Notes: generated by a model not told the origin, from the sequence alone. A stretch of DNA of 64,000 nucleotides from Bacillus sp. HSf4 (GCF_029537375.1 NZ_CP120679.1:3639501-3703500); one strand, 5' to 3'. Counted from the first letter of the stretch, positions 49,534 through 59,673 are shown. Numbers and translations are program-made.

Positions 49534-50609
49534 TTGATATCACCTATGATTTTTTGTCTTAGATTGATAAAATAATGGTCCCTTGACGGTGGTTCTTGAT
49601 ACGATGAATCGTTTTTGATCAATTCTTCAATCGCGCGGAGGACCTCCCCTGTGTTCGGATTCTCCACAAGCTTCATGAACGGAACATGTTGCAGCCAGCG
49701 GAACCCTTCAACAACCTTATGGTCAAACGAACGGATCACAACACAAGGAGTTCCTGTAATCGCGCAAAAGATCATGCCGTGGAGCCGGTCTGTGACGACT
49801 ACCTCTGCGCCTCTCAGCCGATTCCAAAGCTGATTGAGCTCCTTTTCGCGCGAGACGCGGCTGACCCGTTTGCCGATCGTCGTCGTAAACGTTTTAGCCT
49901 CCCCATACTCGTCGCGAACAGCCGAAAGGAGCGTTTTCCGCTCTTCCGGTTTGAGAAAGCTCTCCTTATCTTCCCGCAAACAAACGAATACACCGTCCCG
50001 TTCAGTTTGCTGCTCTTTTTTTAAATAGAGCACCATATCGGGCTGCTTCAAAATCGTTTGCTTTGAAAAATGCCGTTTCATAAATTGATAGGTTGTCTCA
50101 TCGCGCGCCATCATCAGGAGGCGCGGATGGGCATTATAGATCTTTTTCGCCCTCTTCAATTCCCTTTGACCGTAAGGCGTTTCAGAAAAATGGGCAGTGG
50201 CCGGCAGCTGAACGATTTTATAATGCTTAAACTTCTTCATGATGAAGCGCCTTGTCCATTCCTCATGTCTGTATAAATCGCCCATATTGCCGCCGCCGAT
50301 GATGAACACCATATCCTCGGGATGACGGATGCGCCTCAGCGCTTTGGCGTGTTTATAAATCTCATTGATGCCAATCTCAATGACTTCAAAATCGGCAAAC
50401 TCGTTTTCTACGAATGTCCTGCTTGCCAGGGCAATGGCATGATCGCCCAAATTATCATGGGAAGGAATTAAAGTCAGAATGATTTTCTTCTTGCCTTTGT
50501 ATTGCTCAAACCGCTTTAACCCCGGCGTTCCCATCATATATTCCGAAGGATATTTCACCTTCAGCAGAAGCCACTCCGCGAGATTGATTTTCCATTCCTG
50601 AAAGGTCAT
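49530..50609 (-). CDS. epsI: Polysaccharide pyruvyl transferase EpsI
   Basis: A 359-aa protein paralogous to EpsO: LIPSHDNLGDHAIALASRTF at the start and EVVVTDRLHGMIFCAITGTP near residue 275. It forms pyruvyl ketals. The ribosome site GGTGAGG precedes ATG 50609. Confidence 0.92.
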   Translation of the reverse strand: MTFQEWKINLAEWLLLKVKYPSEYMMGTPGLKRFEQYKGKKKIILTLIPSHDNLGDHAIALASRTFVENEFADFEVIEIGINEIYKHAKALRRIRHPEDMVFIIGGGNMGDLYRHEEWTRRFIMKKFKHYKIVQLPATAHFSETPYGQRELKRAKKIYNAHPRLLMMARDETTYQFMKRHFSKQTILKQPDMVLYLKKEQQTERDGVFVCLREDKESFLKPEERKTLLSAVRDEYGEAKTFTTTIGKRVSRVSREKELNQLWNRLRGAEVVVTDRLHGMIFCAITGTPCVVIRSFDHKVVEGFRWLQHVPFMKLVENPNTGEVLRAIEELIKNDSSYQEPPSRDHYFINLRQKIIGDIK

Positions 50610-50620
50610 GTCCTCACCGC

Positions 50621-51652
50621 CTATTTTTTCATTCTGTACTCGATCATTTTCTGATAGATTGCTGCGAATCCATACACGGCCGGAATCAGCCGCCAGCGAA
50701 CCAGCAAAAGAAGCAGCTTTTTCTTTGAATCAAAAGCCGTCAAATCGACGGCTGGTATTTTCCCTCTGAATTCGGGACACGTACAAATACGGCGGATGTT
50801 TTTATATTTCTCAGCCGAAGGGCTTTTGTTTCTGCTCTTGACTTCATTCAAAATGCTGTTGCAGCCGTGGTTGATGAGAAAGACCTGCAGTTCCTCCTTT
50901 AAAGCCGGGAGCTCCCCGCGCTTTGTCAGGCAATCCATGTTGGCTTCATAAAGGGCAAGCCCGTCGTCAAACAGCCCCGCCTGATACTTTTGGACAATCG
51001 AAGACAGGTGAACCCTGTAATGATAAAGCGGCTGTTCCACAAACACCGCAGCATTCGCATAGAGCAGGCATCTAAAGCTGAAATATTGATCTTCGATATT
51101 TTCAAGTTCGTCCCGAAGCGGAAAAACGAGCTGATGCTGTTCAATCAGCCTCCGTCTGTAAAGTTTATTCCAGGAAAAACCGCTCACTTTCCCCCTCAGG
51201 AGATCTTTGATGAAGGCATCCTTCGGCTTTCCTGCGTATGTTTTGGCGATTTCGGGATAGACCGTTTTCTCCGTATCCTGAATGTCTACCGCGTAATCGC
51301 AGATGACGAGATCGGCGTCTTCGGCTTGTGCTTTTTCATACATGGACCGGCAATAGTCCGCTTCAATCCAGTCATCCGAATCGATGAAAGCCAAGTACTC
51401 CCCTGCTGCCGCTTCAATGCCTTTATTCCGGACAGCGCCGAGGCCTTGATTTTCCTGAACGATCGTTTTGATGCGGCTGTCTTTTTTGGCAAAGTGGTCG
51501 ATAATCTTCTGGCTTCCATCCGTCGAACCGTCATTGACGATAATGATTTCAATGTTTTTTAAGGTCTGGCTGACCAGCGATTGTAAACAATTCGGCAAAA
51601 AAGCTTCTGTATTATATACTGCGACCAGTAGACTAACTGCTGGATTTTCCAA
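50621..51652 (-). CDS. epsH: Glycosyltransferase family 2, EpsH
   Basis: A 343-aa GT-A enzyme with VSLLVAVYNTEAFLPNCLQS, IIVNDGSTDGS and LAFIDSDDWIE (DxD). Start is TTG 51652, 8 nt from GGAG. It is related to EpsJ; B. subtilis EpsH is required for biofilm matrix. Confidence 0.92.
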   Translation of the reverse strand: MENPAVSLLVAVYNTEAFLPNCLQSLVSQTLKNIEIIIVNDGSTDGSQKIIDHFAKKDSRIKTIVQENQGLGAVRNKGIEAAAGEYLAFIDSDDWIEADYCRSMYEKAQAEDADLVICDYAVDIQDTEKTVYPEIAKTYAGKPKDAFIKDLLRGKVSGFSWNKLYRRRLIEQHQLVFPLRDELENIEDQYFSFRCLLYANAAVFVEQPLYHYRVHLSSIVQKYQAGLFDDGLALYEANMDCLTKRGELPALKEELQVFLINHGCNSILNEVKSRNKSPSAEKYKNIRRICTCPEFRGKIPAVDLTAFDSKKKLLLLLVRWRLIPAVYGFAAIYQKMIEYRMKK

Positions 51653-51720
51653 TATGATTACTCCTTTGTCGACATTTTTCACAAGACGGAATCAATCCGC
51701 CCGGCCTGATCTACTATCGC

Positions 51721-52824
51721 TCACCGTTCAAAGATCGTTCTGTACGGGAGCACCGAAGAATCGAACGGCATGAGCATAAAACTGTATAAGAAATAACAGA
51801 TCAAAATCAAAACATAAAGAAGCGCATTCGATTTCGGCTCAAAAATCCGCACAAAATATGGAACGAGAATCAGCTGATAAAGGCCAAAGTAAATGTTGAA
51901 CCTCGCAAAAATGACATCCTTTGTCGCCAAAATCCCGAACAATAATCCGATCAGACAAAGGTTGACGATATAATCGATCTCAGGCCAGTGCTTTCGCAGC
52001 TGCTCCCTGCAGATGAAAGCGAGCACGAGCGGGAGAAGAAGAACGATGATTTTAATCGCGTTCATCCCGTTTGTGTTTCTCATCAGCCACTCTTCATAGT
52101 GTCCGTAGGAGCTGTTTTCCAGAACGACGAGGAATACGGAAAGAAATTTTTGATATAAAAAAGTCCCCGCCAAAAACAGAAGAGTCAGACAGCCGAGAAC
52201 AGGCGACCACGCTTTTCTTCTGACAATGAAATAGACCGGAATCATGATCAATGCCGAAGAATGAAAGAGCGAGCAGATCAGCACGATCATGGTATAGCGG
52301 AGCCAGTTTCCCCTGATCAGATATTTGACCGCCCAAAACAGAACGGCTGCGACCATATACTGGCGGATGCCATTAAATGAGGCATAGTAGTAAAACATGC
52401 CGATGAATAAAAACATGCCCAGTTCAAACGGCCGTGCGTATACATAAAGCGTCCGGACGATCAAAATGTAGGTGATCGCGCCCACAGTGACAAACATGAT
52501 CTGCGGGTCGTCCGTGATCTTATTCAAGATCCATAAAAGCGCTGTAAATCCGGGATCTGTCGACGCTTTGGCGGCGCCGAATCCGAAGATCTCCCCTATG
52601 CTCTTGTATTTGCCTGCCAATTCATAAAGCAGCATATACGTTTGGTAATCCGTCCCGACCTTGTATCTTAATCCGGCAACAATGATCAATGACATAAGCG
52701 GGATGATGGCAAGAATCGCATTCGGCCGATAGCCTGTCGCGAGTCTGTGATCTTCTCTGCCGTACATTTTCGCAAACCATGACCAGATAAAAACGACCCC
52801 CAAATTCAACATATAAACAGCCAT
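51721..52824 (-). CDS. epsG: Exopolysaccharide polymerase EpsG
   Basis: A 367-aa membrane protein with about 10 hydrophobic segments and the EpsG-family block [17 protein letters not shown] (about 54-70) and [14 protein letters not shown]. It is the Wzy-like polymerase of the repeat units at the outer face. Four nt separate it from epsF. Confidence 0.92.
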   Translation of the reverse strand: MAVYMLNLGVVFIWSWFAKMYGREDHRLATGYRPNAILAIIPLMSLIIVAGLRYKVGTDYQTYMLLYELAGKYKSIGEIFGFGAAKASTDPGFTALLWILNKITDDPQIMFVTVGAITYILIVRTLYVYARPFELGMFLFIGMFYYYASFNGIRQYMVAAVLFWAVKYLIRGNWLRYTMIVLICSLFHSSALIMIPVYFIVRRKAWSPVLGCLTLLFLAGTFLYQKFLSVFLVVLENSSYGHYEEWLMRNTNGMNAIKIIVLLLPLVLAFICREQLRKHWPEIDYIVNLCLIGLLFGILATKDVIFARFNIYFGLYQLILVPYFVRIFEPKSNALLYVLILICYFLYSFMLMPFDSSVLPYRTIFER

Positions 52825-52827
52825 GAT

Positions 52828-53988
52828 TTACTGTCCTTCTTGAGCGGGGATCGAATAGATATTCATCAGTCTCATTAAGTTGGCCTTCGCGTCATAGCCT
52901 CTTTCCGTCAAGCTGTGCTGAATATCCGGCCAGCGCGGCTTTTCCGTCTGCACCGCGCGAACGATTTCTTCCGTCCACCGCTCAAAACCCGTTTCAAGGC
53001 TCACCCTCTGCAACAAACCGAGGCCCAAATCCGTCTCCTCCGTAATGTTGTCGGACACAACGCAAGGAAGACCTGAAGCCTGCGCTTCTACGAGAACGAG
53101 CGGCAGCCCTTCAAATAAAGAAGGCATGACGAAAACGTCAAACGTCTGCATGAGCGCCGGAATGTCTTCGACAACCCCGAGAAAATGAATATCGCCTTCC
53201 AAACCGAGACGGGCCGCTTTTTCTTCTATTTGCGGGCGCAGCGGGCCGTCTCCCGCGAAAACCGCTTGAAAGGAGATGCCCGAGTTCTTCAAATGTGCTG
53301 TGAGATCAAGCAGAAACGCGTGGTTTTTCTGCTCGAAAAACCGGCCGACATGTCCGATGACCATTGTGTTTTCCCGAATGCCGAATCTTCTTTTGATCTC
53401 CGCTTTTGCAAGGCTGTTCGTTTCTCTGAAACGGTCAAGGTCAATCCCGTTTTGCAAAAGATGAACCGCTTTGTTCCTCATCTTTTTTCCGCCGAACAAA
53501 AACCGGCCGGCATCACGGCCGCAGGCGCATAGAGCCGTAGAATAAGAGAGGATCAGGCGGCGGAATATGTGAAGCTGAACCGTATCCCACAGCCGGGGAT
53601 TCGGCTTCCAGGCCGTATTATGGGAATGGCAGATCCGGACGGGAACACCGGCAAGCTTTGCCGCCAAAGCGGCGAAGCCCGTCTGAAAATCCGTGTGGGC
53701 GTGCACGGCCGAATACGGGCCTTTTTCTATTAAAATGTCCCTGACGTTTTTGATATAGGACATCAGACCGGATTGGCCGATGCTCGGCACATAATAGACG
53801 CGGCCGCCGCGGCGGATGATCTCAGGATCATAGTCACACGTTTCCTCCCGGTGGGAAATAAAATCAAATTGAACATGGCGCCGGTCTGTATGGCGGTACA
53901 TGTTCATAATCATCGTCTCCGCACCGCCTCGGTTCATTCCGCTGACGATGTGAAGCACCCTTTTTGGTCTCGCGCTTCCGTCACTCAT
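52828..53988 (-). CDS. epsF: Glycosyltransferase family 4, EpsF
   Basis: A 386-aa GT-B retaining enzyme: HIVSGMNRGGAETMIMNMYR (donor/acceptor site), GHVGRFFEQKNHAFLL and PSLFEGLPLVLVEAQASGLP (nucleotide-sugar site with E-x7-E pattern). ATG 53988 follows GGAGGGG and overlaps epsE by 8 nt. Confidence 0.93.
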   Translation of the reverse strand: MSDGSARPKRVLHIVSGMNRGGAETMIMNMYRHTDRRHVQFDFISHREETCDYDPEIIRRGGRVYYVPSIGQSGLMSYIKNVRDILIEKGPYSAVHAHTDFQTGFAALAAKLAGVPVRICHSHNTAWKPNPRLWDTVQLHIFRRLILSYSTALCACGRDAGRFLFGGKKMRNKAVHLLQNGIDLDRFRETNSLAKAEIKRRFGIRENTMVIGHVGRFFEQKNHAFLLDLTAHLKNSGISFQAVFAGDGPLRPQIEEKAARLGLEGDIHFLGVVEDIPALMQTFDVFVMPSLFEGLPLVLVEAQASGLPCVVSDNITEETDLGLGLLQRVSLETGFERWTEEIVRAVQTEKPRWPDIQHSLTERGYDAKANLMRLMNIYSIPAQEGQ

Positions 53989-54823
53989 GTTTTACGACCC
54001 CTCCGCCTTCATTCATCAATCTTTTTTTATGATATTTGTTCATGACAAAAGGTGGCATGAGCCCCCTGATGATCGGTTTCAATACATATACATAGTCCGA
54101 AAGCGGCAGTTTCAGCCGTCTGCACGCCGTCAAGACAATACAGGCATTATCGATGGAATAGCTGAGCTTTCTCCTTTTAAACGCCGATTCGTCTTCCCTT
54201 ACTTTGTACAAAGCTTCCTGAAGATTGTAGCCCTGAAAGCCCGCTTCAAAAAAGCGGAGCCAAAGATCGATATCTTCCATTCTCCTTGTTCGCCGGCCTA
54301 CACGGTATCCTTCAAGAGCCTGGTAAGCTTCCGTGCGCATCATGATCGTCGCGTGGCAAAACGGGGTCCCCTTCGCCATGATTCTTGGTCCCGGAGAGGG
54401 CGGCATCATTCTGACGCCTCTCACACCCTCTTCATCAAAAGCGATCATCCCGCTTCCGACGACCTGATAATGGGACTGGGATTCTAAAAACGCAACCTGT
54501 TTTTCAAATCGCCTCGGCAAAGAAATGTCATCGCCGTCCTGGCGCGCGATATATGTTCCTTCCGCATACTTGAGGCAATGGTTTAACGACGACGCCAGCC
54601 GCTTGTTTTTCTCATTTCTGATCAGTTTGATTTTACCGCTGTAATGCTCGGCGTATGTCCTCGCGATCTCATAAGTCCGGTCTGTTGAAGCATCATCGCA
54701 AATAATCAGTTCCCAATTTTTATAGGTTTGGTCCAAAATGGACTCAATGCTTTCGGAAAGCATGTCTTCACAATTATAGACTCCCATAATGACAGAAACT
54801 TTCGGCTTTTGTCCGTCCGTCAT
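53981..54823 (-). CDS. epsE: Glycosyltransferase family 2 and flagellar clutch, EpsE
   Basis: A 280-aa GT-A enzyme with VSVIMGVYNCEDMLSESIES, ICDDASTDRT and the DxD motif RQDGDDISLP. In B. subtilis EpsE adds sugar and also binds FliG to stop the flagellar motor during biofilm formation. The clutch surface cannot be judged here. It overlaps epsD by 4 nt. Confidence 0.93.
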   Translation of the reverse strand: MTDGQKPKVSVIMGVYNCEDMLSESIESILDQTYKNWELIICDDASTDRTYEIARTYAEHYSGKIKLIRNEKNKRLASSLNHCLKYAEGTYIARQDGDDISLPRRFEKQVAFLESQSHYQVVGSGMIAFDEEGVRGVRMMPPSPGPRIMAKGTPFCHATIMMRTEAYQALEGYRVGRRTRRMEDIDLWLRFFEAGFQGYNLQEALYKVREDESAFKRRKLSYSIDNACIVLTACRRLKLPLSDYVYVLKPIIRGLMPPFVMNKYHKKRLMNEGGGVVKHE

Positions 54824-55968
54824 CCTTTCTGCCTCCTTTCAGCTGCTTCGTTTTCCATGAAGGAAGAATAAATGCCGGCCATCTCTTTGAGCGTACGCTG
54901 CTCCGAATATGCGGCGGCCGTCCTTCTTCCCGCCTCACCCATCTGTTTTCGCAGTGCAGGCAAACGATAAAGCTGCAAGATTCTGTCGCTGAAGGTTCCG
55001 GCATCTCCTTGCGGAATCAGAAAACCGTTGACACTCTCCTGAATGACTTCCCGGTGCCCGCGGTTATCCGCTGCAACGGCTGGTTTTCCAGCGGCCATTC
55101 CTTCGAGCAGATTCATGCCGAGGCCCTCCCTGATGCTTGATGCGACAGATACATCTGCAAGCTGAATCCATTCGTGAATCTCCTTTTGAAAGCCCGCAAA
55201 TATGACGGTGGAAGCGACGCCTTTTTGTTCCGCCAGATTGCGGTACATTTCTTCCATCTGCCCTTTGCCTGCAAAAACGAGCTTCAGGTTCGGTGCCCTG
55301 TCTTTTAAACATGCTGCCGTTTCGATGAGCAGCGCCTGATTTTTATTCGTGTTCAGCTCCGCCGGATAAATGAGGATAAAGTCATCTTCATTGAATCCAT
55401 GTTTCCTTCTGAGCAGCATTTTTTCTTTTTCATCGACAGGATGAAACCGGTTCGTATCGACTCCGATGCCGTGGATTTTTTCCGTGCGCATCGTTTTACA
55501 CAAACCTTTCGCAAGGCGGAAATCTTCTTCATTGATCGTTATCAGGCAATCGGTCAAACGAGACAGCGTTTTTTCAATCGGATAATACAGCAGCCAATTT
55601 TTGAAAGGCGCACCTTGGCAAAAATGAAAACCATGTGCCGTATAGATCACTTTTGTTCCTGTTTTTCTCTGCTTTCGGGCGGCAAGCCTGGCCAGCACCC
55701 CTCCCATCGGCGTGTGGCAGTGGACGATAGTGTAGCCATTCTCATCTATGATCCGCGAGAGATCGCGATAGGCCGCCAAATTGCTCGCTTGAAGCGGAGA
55801 GCGCTTGATATCGATATCGTATTTTTTGTCGACATAGGGAAGGGTCATCTCCCCTTTTGCCGCTACATGAACGTTCCAGCCCTGTTCCTTAAACCATTTT
55901 AAATATGGCAGGTGAAAGGCTTTAAAGTGGTAGTCAACCGTCGCGCAAAACAAAACCGTTCTTGGCAT
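54820..55968 (-). CDS. epsD: Glycosyltransferase family 4, EpsD
   Basis: A 382-aa GT-B enzyme: VDYHFKAFHLPYLKWF, IVHCHTPMGGVLARLAAR, YTAHGFHFCQGAP and SIREGLGMNLLEGMAAGKP (EX7E donor site). ATG 55968 is 7 nt from GGGGGA. A second ATG two codons upstream is possible but lies very near that site. Confidence 0.93.
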   Translation of the reverse strand: MPRTVLFCATVDYHFKAFHLPYLKWFKEQGWNVHVAAKGEMTLPYVDKKYDIDIKRSPLQASNLAAYRDLSRIIDENGYTIVHCHTPMGGVLARLAARKQRKTGTKVIYTAHGFHFCQGAPFKNWLLYYPIEKTLSRLTDCLITINEEDFRLAKGLCKTMRTEKIHGIGVDTNRFHPVDEKEKMLLRRKHGFNEDDFILIYPAELNTNKNQALLIETAACLKDRAPNLKLVFAGKGQMEEMYRNLAEQKGVASTVIFAGFQKEIHEWIQLADVSVASSIREGLGMNLLEGMAAGKPAVAADNRGHREVIQESVNGFLIPQGDAGTFSDRILQLYRLPALRKQMGEAGRRTAAAYSEQRTLKEMAGIYSSFMENEAAERRQKG

Positions 55969-55980
55969 GATCATGTCCCC

Positions 55981-57798
55981 CTAGTGCGCTGTCACCAGCT
56001 TTTTCTCATGCTGTCCGATAGCGCTGAACAAACGCTCCCTCAGCTCGTTGTCAGGCAAATACATAAACTCTTCCATAAAGGCCTTCAACACCGTCCATTC
56101 GACATCAACCGCCTTGCCGATATGGATTTTTGGAAATACCTGTTCAGCCAGCACTTCATTTTGATTGAGCAGTTCTTCATACATTTTTTCGCCGGGGCGG
56201 ATGCCGGTAAATTCGATTTTGATTTGATCAGTCGTGTAGCCTGACAGCTGTATCAGGTTTTTGGCGAGGTCGACGATTTTCACGGGCTCGCCCATGTCGA
56301 GCACAAAAATCTGTCTTCCCTTGGCAAGCGCTCCCGCTTGAATCACCAGCCTGGAGGCCTCGGGAATCGTCATGAAATACCTCGTCATATCCTTGTGTGT
56401 GACGGTGACAGGACCGCCTTTTGCGATTTGCTTTTTAAAGATCGGGATGACGCTTCCCCTGCTGCCGAGCACATTGCCGAACCGGACGGCGACAAACTTG
56501 GTTTTGCTTGTTTTGCCGAGATTCATAATCAGCATTTCCGCAAACCGTTTTGTCGCCCCCATTATATTGGCGGGGTTGACCGCTTTGTCCGACGAGATGA
56601 GGACAAACGTTTCCACACCGGTTTCATCTGCGGCTTCGGCGACATTTCTCGTCCCCAGAATATTGTTTTTGATCGCTTCTTTCGGACAATGTTCCATGAG
56701 CGGAACATGTTTGTGTGCAGCTGCATGGTAAATGACATTCGGTTTATAGCGCTCCATCAGCAAAAACATTTTTTCCCTGTCCTGAATGTCGGCAATTTCC
56801 GGATGATAACTGACATTTCGGCCGAATTTCTCTTTTAGCTCAAGCAATATCGAATGAATGCTGTTTTCTCCATGACCGACCAAAACGATCGATTTCGGCT
56901 TGAATTTGCTGATTTGCCGGCAAATTTCCGATCCGATCGAACCTCCGGCGCCCGTCACCATTACGACACGGTCCTTGACGGTATTGGAAATTTCGCTCGT
57001 GTCAAGCTGAACAGGCTCCCTTCCGAGGAGATCCTCCACTCTGACATCGCGCAGCTGACCGACAGGATGCCTGCCAAGCAAAATCTCGTCGATTTTCGGC
57101 ATGACTTGCGTTTTTACACCTGTCTGCGCACAGGCTTTATACATCTCCTGCATCTGTGTGACGCTTAACGAGGGGATGGCAATGATGATTCTGTCGATAT
57201 TCCATCGCCGGACGGCTTCAACAATTTGCTCTTTTCCGCCCAAAACGGGCAGACCCATGATTTCAAGCCGGTATTTTGTTTTGTCGTCATCAATGAATGC
57301 GACAGGCTTAATATTCAATTCCGGTTTCTGCAAGAGCTGTTTTGCGATCAAGCTTCCGGCTGAACCTGCTCCGATGATGAGCGCCCTTGCGGAGCCTTTA
57401 CTTTCCTTGTTCACCTGTTCCCTGATGATCCGCCACATCATCCGTGAACCGCCGATCAACAGCAACTGGAAAAGCCAGCTTAAGCATAAAAGGCGCACGG
57501 GGACGGTTTGGAATATCAGCAGCTCAATTGCGATTGTCACCAGGTGTGAAAGGGTGATCGATTTTAAAAGAATGTACAATTCTCCAATGCTCGCATACTC
57601 CCACACTTTTTTATAAAGATGAAAACAATGGGCGAATAAGTGCTGGGCGGCAAGCAGAATCAACGAGGTCATCAGCAGCATTTCCGAAGGATACAAATCA
57701 TATGATGGCAAAATCAGCTGATACCCGATGAAAATAGACAGCAAAACCAAGTACGAATCGAGTGCGGTAATAATGGAAAGCCTTCTCCGATATGTCAA
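55981..57798 (-). CDS. epsC: UDP-sugar 4,6-dehydratase EpsC
   Basis: A 605-aa CapD/PglF-type enzyme. The N-terminus has four membrane segments (about 8-120), then a CoA-binding-like Rossmann part (IIGAGSAGSLIAKQLL, about 140-155) and the SDR dehydratase domain from TGAGGSIGSEICRQIS (about 285-300) with SSDKAVNPANIMGATKR holding the catalytic residues. It makes the UDP-4-keto-6-deoxy sugar used by EpsN. Start is TTG 57798, 7 nt from AGGAGG. Confidence 0.95.
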   Translation of the reverse strand: MTYRRRLSIITALDSYLVLLSIFIGYQLILPSYDLYPSEMLLMTSLILLAAQHLFAHCFHLYKKVWEYASIGELYILLKSITLSHLVTIAIELLIFQTVPVRLLCLSWLFQLLLIGGSRMMWRIIREQVNKESKGSARALIIGAGSAGSLIAKQLLQKPELNIKPVAFIDDDKTKYRLEIMGLPVLGGKEQIVEAVRRWNIDRIIIAIPSLSVTQMQEMYKACAQTGVKTQVMPKIDEILLGRHPVGQLRDVRVEDLLGREPVQLDTSEISNTVKDRVVMVTGAGGSIGSEICRQISKFKPKSIVLVGHGENSIHSILLELKEKFGRNVSYHPEIADIQDREKMFLLMERYKPNVIYHAAAHKHVPLMEHCPKEAIKNNILGTRNVAEAADETGVETFVLISSDKAVNPANIMGATKRFAEMLIMNLGKTSKTKFVAVRFGNVLGSRGSVIPIFKKQIAKGGPVTVTHKDMTRYFMTIPEASRLVIQAGALAKGRQIFVLDMGEPVKIVDLAKNLIQLSGYTTDQIKIEFTGIRPGEKMYEELLNQNEVLAEQVFPKIHIGKAVDVEWTVLKAFMEEFMYLPDNELRERLFSAIGQHEKKLVTAH

Positions 57799-57814
57799 TT
57801 TCCTACCTCCTAAT

Positions 57815-57872
57815 GTATCTTTCTAGCTTATGGGATCTTTTTAAGGTAAAATCCCATAAGCTAAAAAGATAC
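57815..57872 (-). promoter_or_regulatory. Strong RNA hairpin directly before the epsC ribosome site
   Basis: A 22-bp stem (arms 57815-57836 and 57851-57872, 14-nt loop, only one G-U pair, otherwise perfect in the RNA). Arm core TAGCTTATGGGAT. No T run follows, so it is not a normal terminator. Its 3' end is 2 nt from the AGGAGG of epsC (57807-57812). Confidence 0.75.
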
Positions 57873-57918
57873 GGGCGATTTTTAGGATCTAAAATAAGAA
57901 AGTACATACAATAAAAAT

Positions 57919-58035
57919 GGGCATTTAACCCGTCCTCACGCCCCGCCAGCGACGACTTGCATCTAAGGCAGCTTCAAAAAACTGCCCACAACAGGGCCGA
58001 GTGCCTCCATTGATAAAGGCAAGGAGACATCGCCT
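57919..58035 (-). ncRNA. EAR element (eps-associated RNA) candidate
   Basis: GC-rich, structured 117-nt leader between epsB and epsC, precisely where the processive antitermination element EAR lies in B. subtilis. Visible paired parts include GGGCAG/CTGCC and the final GGGTTAAATGCCC. It should let polymerase read through terminators in the long operon. Identity is inferred from place and composition, not from a covariance model. Confidence 0.7.
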
Positions 58036-58062
58036 GAAAGCGGCAGCGCCGCTTTCCATGTA

Positions 58063-58755
58063 TTACATTGTTGCGTAATTATATTGACGGGCTTTTTTCA
58101 CTTTCCGTCCGTTTAAGACGGCGCCAAGCAGCTCGCTTTTTGAAGAATGAAGCGCATCCCGCGACTTAATTGCGTTATCGAGCTTTGTTTTTCCGCTCAG
58201 GATGACAAGAACGCTGCCATCCACTTGATTCGCCAAAATTTGCGCGTCAGCCACCGGCAAAAGCGGAGGTGAGTCAAAGATGACCAGATCATATCGGCTG
58301 TACGCTTCTGTAAGCAGCTCTTCCATAGCCTGGGACGAGAGAAGCTCTGACGGATTCGGCGGAATCGGACCGCTTGTCAGCACATGGAGATTTTCCGCCT
58401 GGCTTTCTTGAACGACATGTTCAAGACACGTTTTTTTCATCAGAATATTCGTCATCCCCGACTGGTTGTTAAGCTCAAAGATCTTATGAATCGTCGGCTT
58501 TCTTAAATCCGCATCAATCAAAAGAACTTTTTTCTCCTGCTGTGAAAACACAACCGCCAAGTTTGAGGCGGAAAACGACTTTCCTTCTCCTGGAAGGCCG
58601 GAAGTGATGAGCAATGATTTGAACGGCTTTTCAAAAGAAGAAAACTCAATATTCGTTCGGATCGTCCGGTACTGTTCGACAATCGGGGCATTCGGCTGAT
58701 GCAGGGCAACAAGTACCGACTGATATTTGCGAGAGCGTTTTTTTCTAATAGCCAA
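58063..58755 (-). CDS. epsB: Tyrosine kinase EpsB (BY-kinase)
   Basis: A 230-aa cytoplasmic ATPase with Walker A GLPGEGKS (about 56-63), Walker A' LLIDADLRKP and Walker B LVIFDSPPL. The C-terminal tail KKARQYNYATM carries the Tyr pair for autophosphorylation. It works with EpsA as activator and phosphorylates EpsE in B. subtilis. Start is TTG 58755, 8 nt from GGAG, overlapping the end of epsA by 11 nt. Confidence 0.94.
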   Translation of the reverse strand: MAIRKKRSRKYQSVLVALHQPNAPIVEQYRTIRTNIEFSSFEKPFKSLLITSGLPGEGKSFSASNLAVVFSQQEKKVLLIDADLRKPTIHKIFELNNQSGMTNILMKKTCLEHVVQESQAENLHVLTSGPIPPNPSELLSSQAMEELLTEAYSRYDLVIFDSPPLLPVADAQILANQVDGSVLVILSGKTKLDNAIKSRDALHSSKSELLGAVLNGRKVKKARQYNYATM

Positions 58756-59488
58756 GCGGCTCACTCCTTCCCGTTTTCACGCGGATGTTCGAATCGTGAT
58801 CTCCGCGGAACCGGCTTTTTTTGTGTTTCATTTGTTCAATGCTTCCCAAATAGATGAACCCGGCCTCTTTTTCCACTTGAGACGGGCGCGCTACCGTGTC
58901 GTCGATAAAATCAAGGAAGAATGCCAAGGCGATTCCGGTCATCAAAGCGGCACCGAACGCCAGCAGCATATTCAATTTGTAATTCGGCCTGACAGGACTC
59001 GGAGAATCGACGACTTCAGCCTTTGACAGCACAGTGACACGGTCGGTGTTCATGATGTTTTTGATCTCTTTTTTGAGAACGGCCGTTAAAGTGTTCGCGA
59101 TTCCGGCCGCCCTTTTCTGGCTTTCATCTTGAACGCTAATATTGATAATCTCCGACTCGCTTTCAGTGCTCGTTGTAATTTTCTCGCTTAAGCTGGCCGC
59201 TGAATACGGCAAATCAAGCTCTTTTTTAACTTGTTCGAGAATCACCGGGTTTTTCAGCAGCGCCTGAAACGTTCTCGTGTATTGCAGGTTGATTTGAATA
59301 TCGCTGAAAGTGGCACTTCCCTTTTTCTCATTGACTAAAATCTGTGTTGATGCCTGATAGACAGGGGTCAGCACAAAGTACTGAAAGATGCCGCAAGTCA
59401 ATGTTGAACATATTGTCAAAAAAAGAATGAGAACGGTTCTTTTTCGTATAATCGCAATCAGTTCTCTAAAATTAATGTTTTCCTTCAT
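58745..59488 (-). CDS. epsA: Kinase modulator EpsA (Wzz-like)
   Basis: A 247-aa membrane protein with TM1 (about 18-40), an outer domain (YQASTQILVNEKKGSATFSD) and TM2 (about 172-192, after SPSPVRPNYKLNM, the typical Pro-rich Wzz motif). It activates EpsB and affects chain length. AGGAGG 9 nt before ATG 59488. First gene of the operon. Confidence 0.94.
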   Translation of the reverse strand: MKENINFRELIAIIRKRTVLILFLTICSTLTCGIFQYFVLTPVYQASTQILVNEKKGSATFSDIQINLQYTRTFQALLKNPVILEQVKKELDLPYSAASLSEKITTSTESESEIINISVQDESQKRAAGIANTLTAVLKKEIKNIMNTDRVTVLSKAEVVDSPSPVRPNYKLNMLLAFGAALMTGIALAFFLDFIDDTVARPSQVEKEAGFIYLGSIEQMKHKKSRFRGDHDSNIRVKTGRSEPLGY

Positions 59489-59578
59489 GCTTGACTGCCT
59501 CCTCAGGAATGCCGTTTGTTAATGATTGGATTATAAAAGAAAAAATTTGAATTGAAAAATGCTGAATTTAGCTATATA

Positions 59579-59594
59579 GTTCTCTTTAGAGAAC
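59579..59594. promoter_or_regulatory. SinR/SlrR operator in the epsA-slrR gap
   Basis: A perfect inverted repeat GTTCTCTT-TAGAGAAC-like (GTTCTCT and AGAGAAC with 2 bp centre), matching the SinR box GTTCTYT. A further half-site (AAGAAC) is at 59651-59656, next to the slrR promoter. Confidence 0.9.
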
Positions 59595-59644
59595 AAATTC
59601 GTTCGTTTTCTTTTGTTTCCTGTCGATATCTTAAATTTTTGAAT

Positions 59645-59673
59645 TTTATAAAGAACAAATAATTTCTTATAAT
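59645..59673 (+). promoter_or_regulatory. Candidate promoter of slrR
   Basis: TTTATA-N17-TATAAT (-10 at 59668-59673), with a SinR half-site inside the spacer. Confidence 0.5.
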
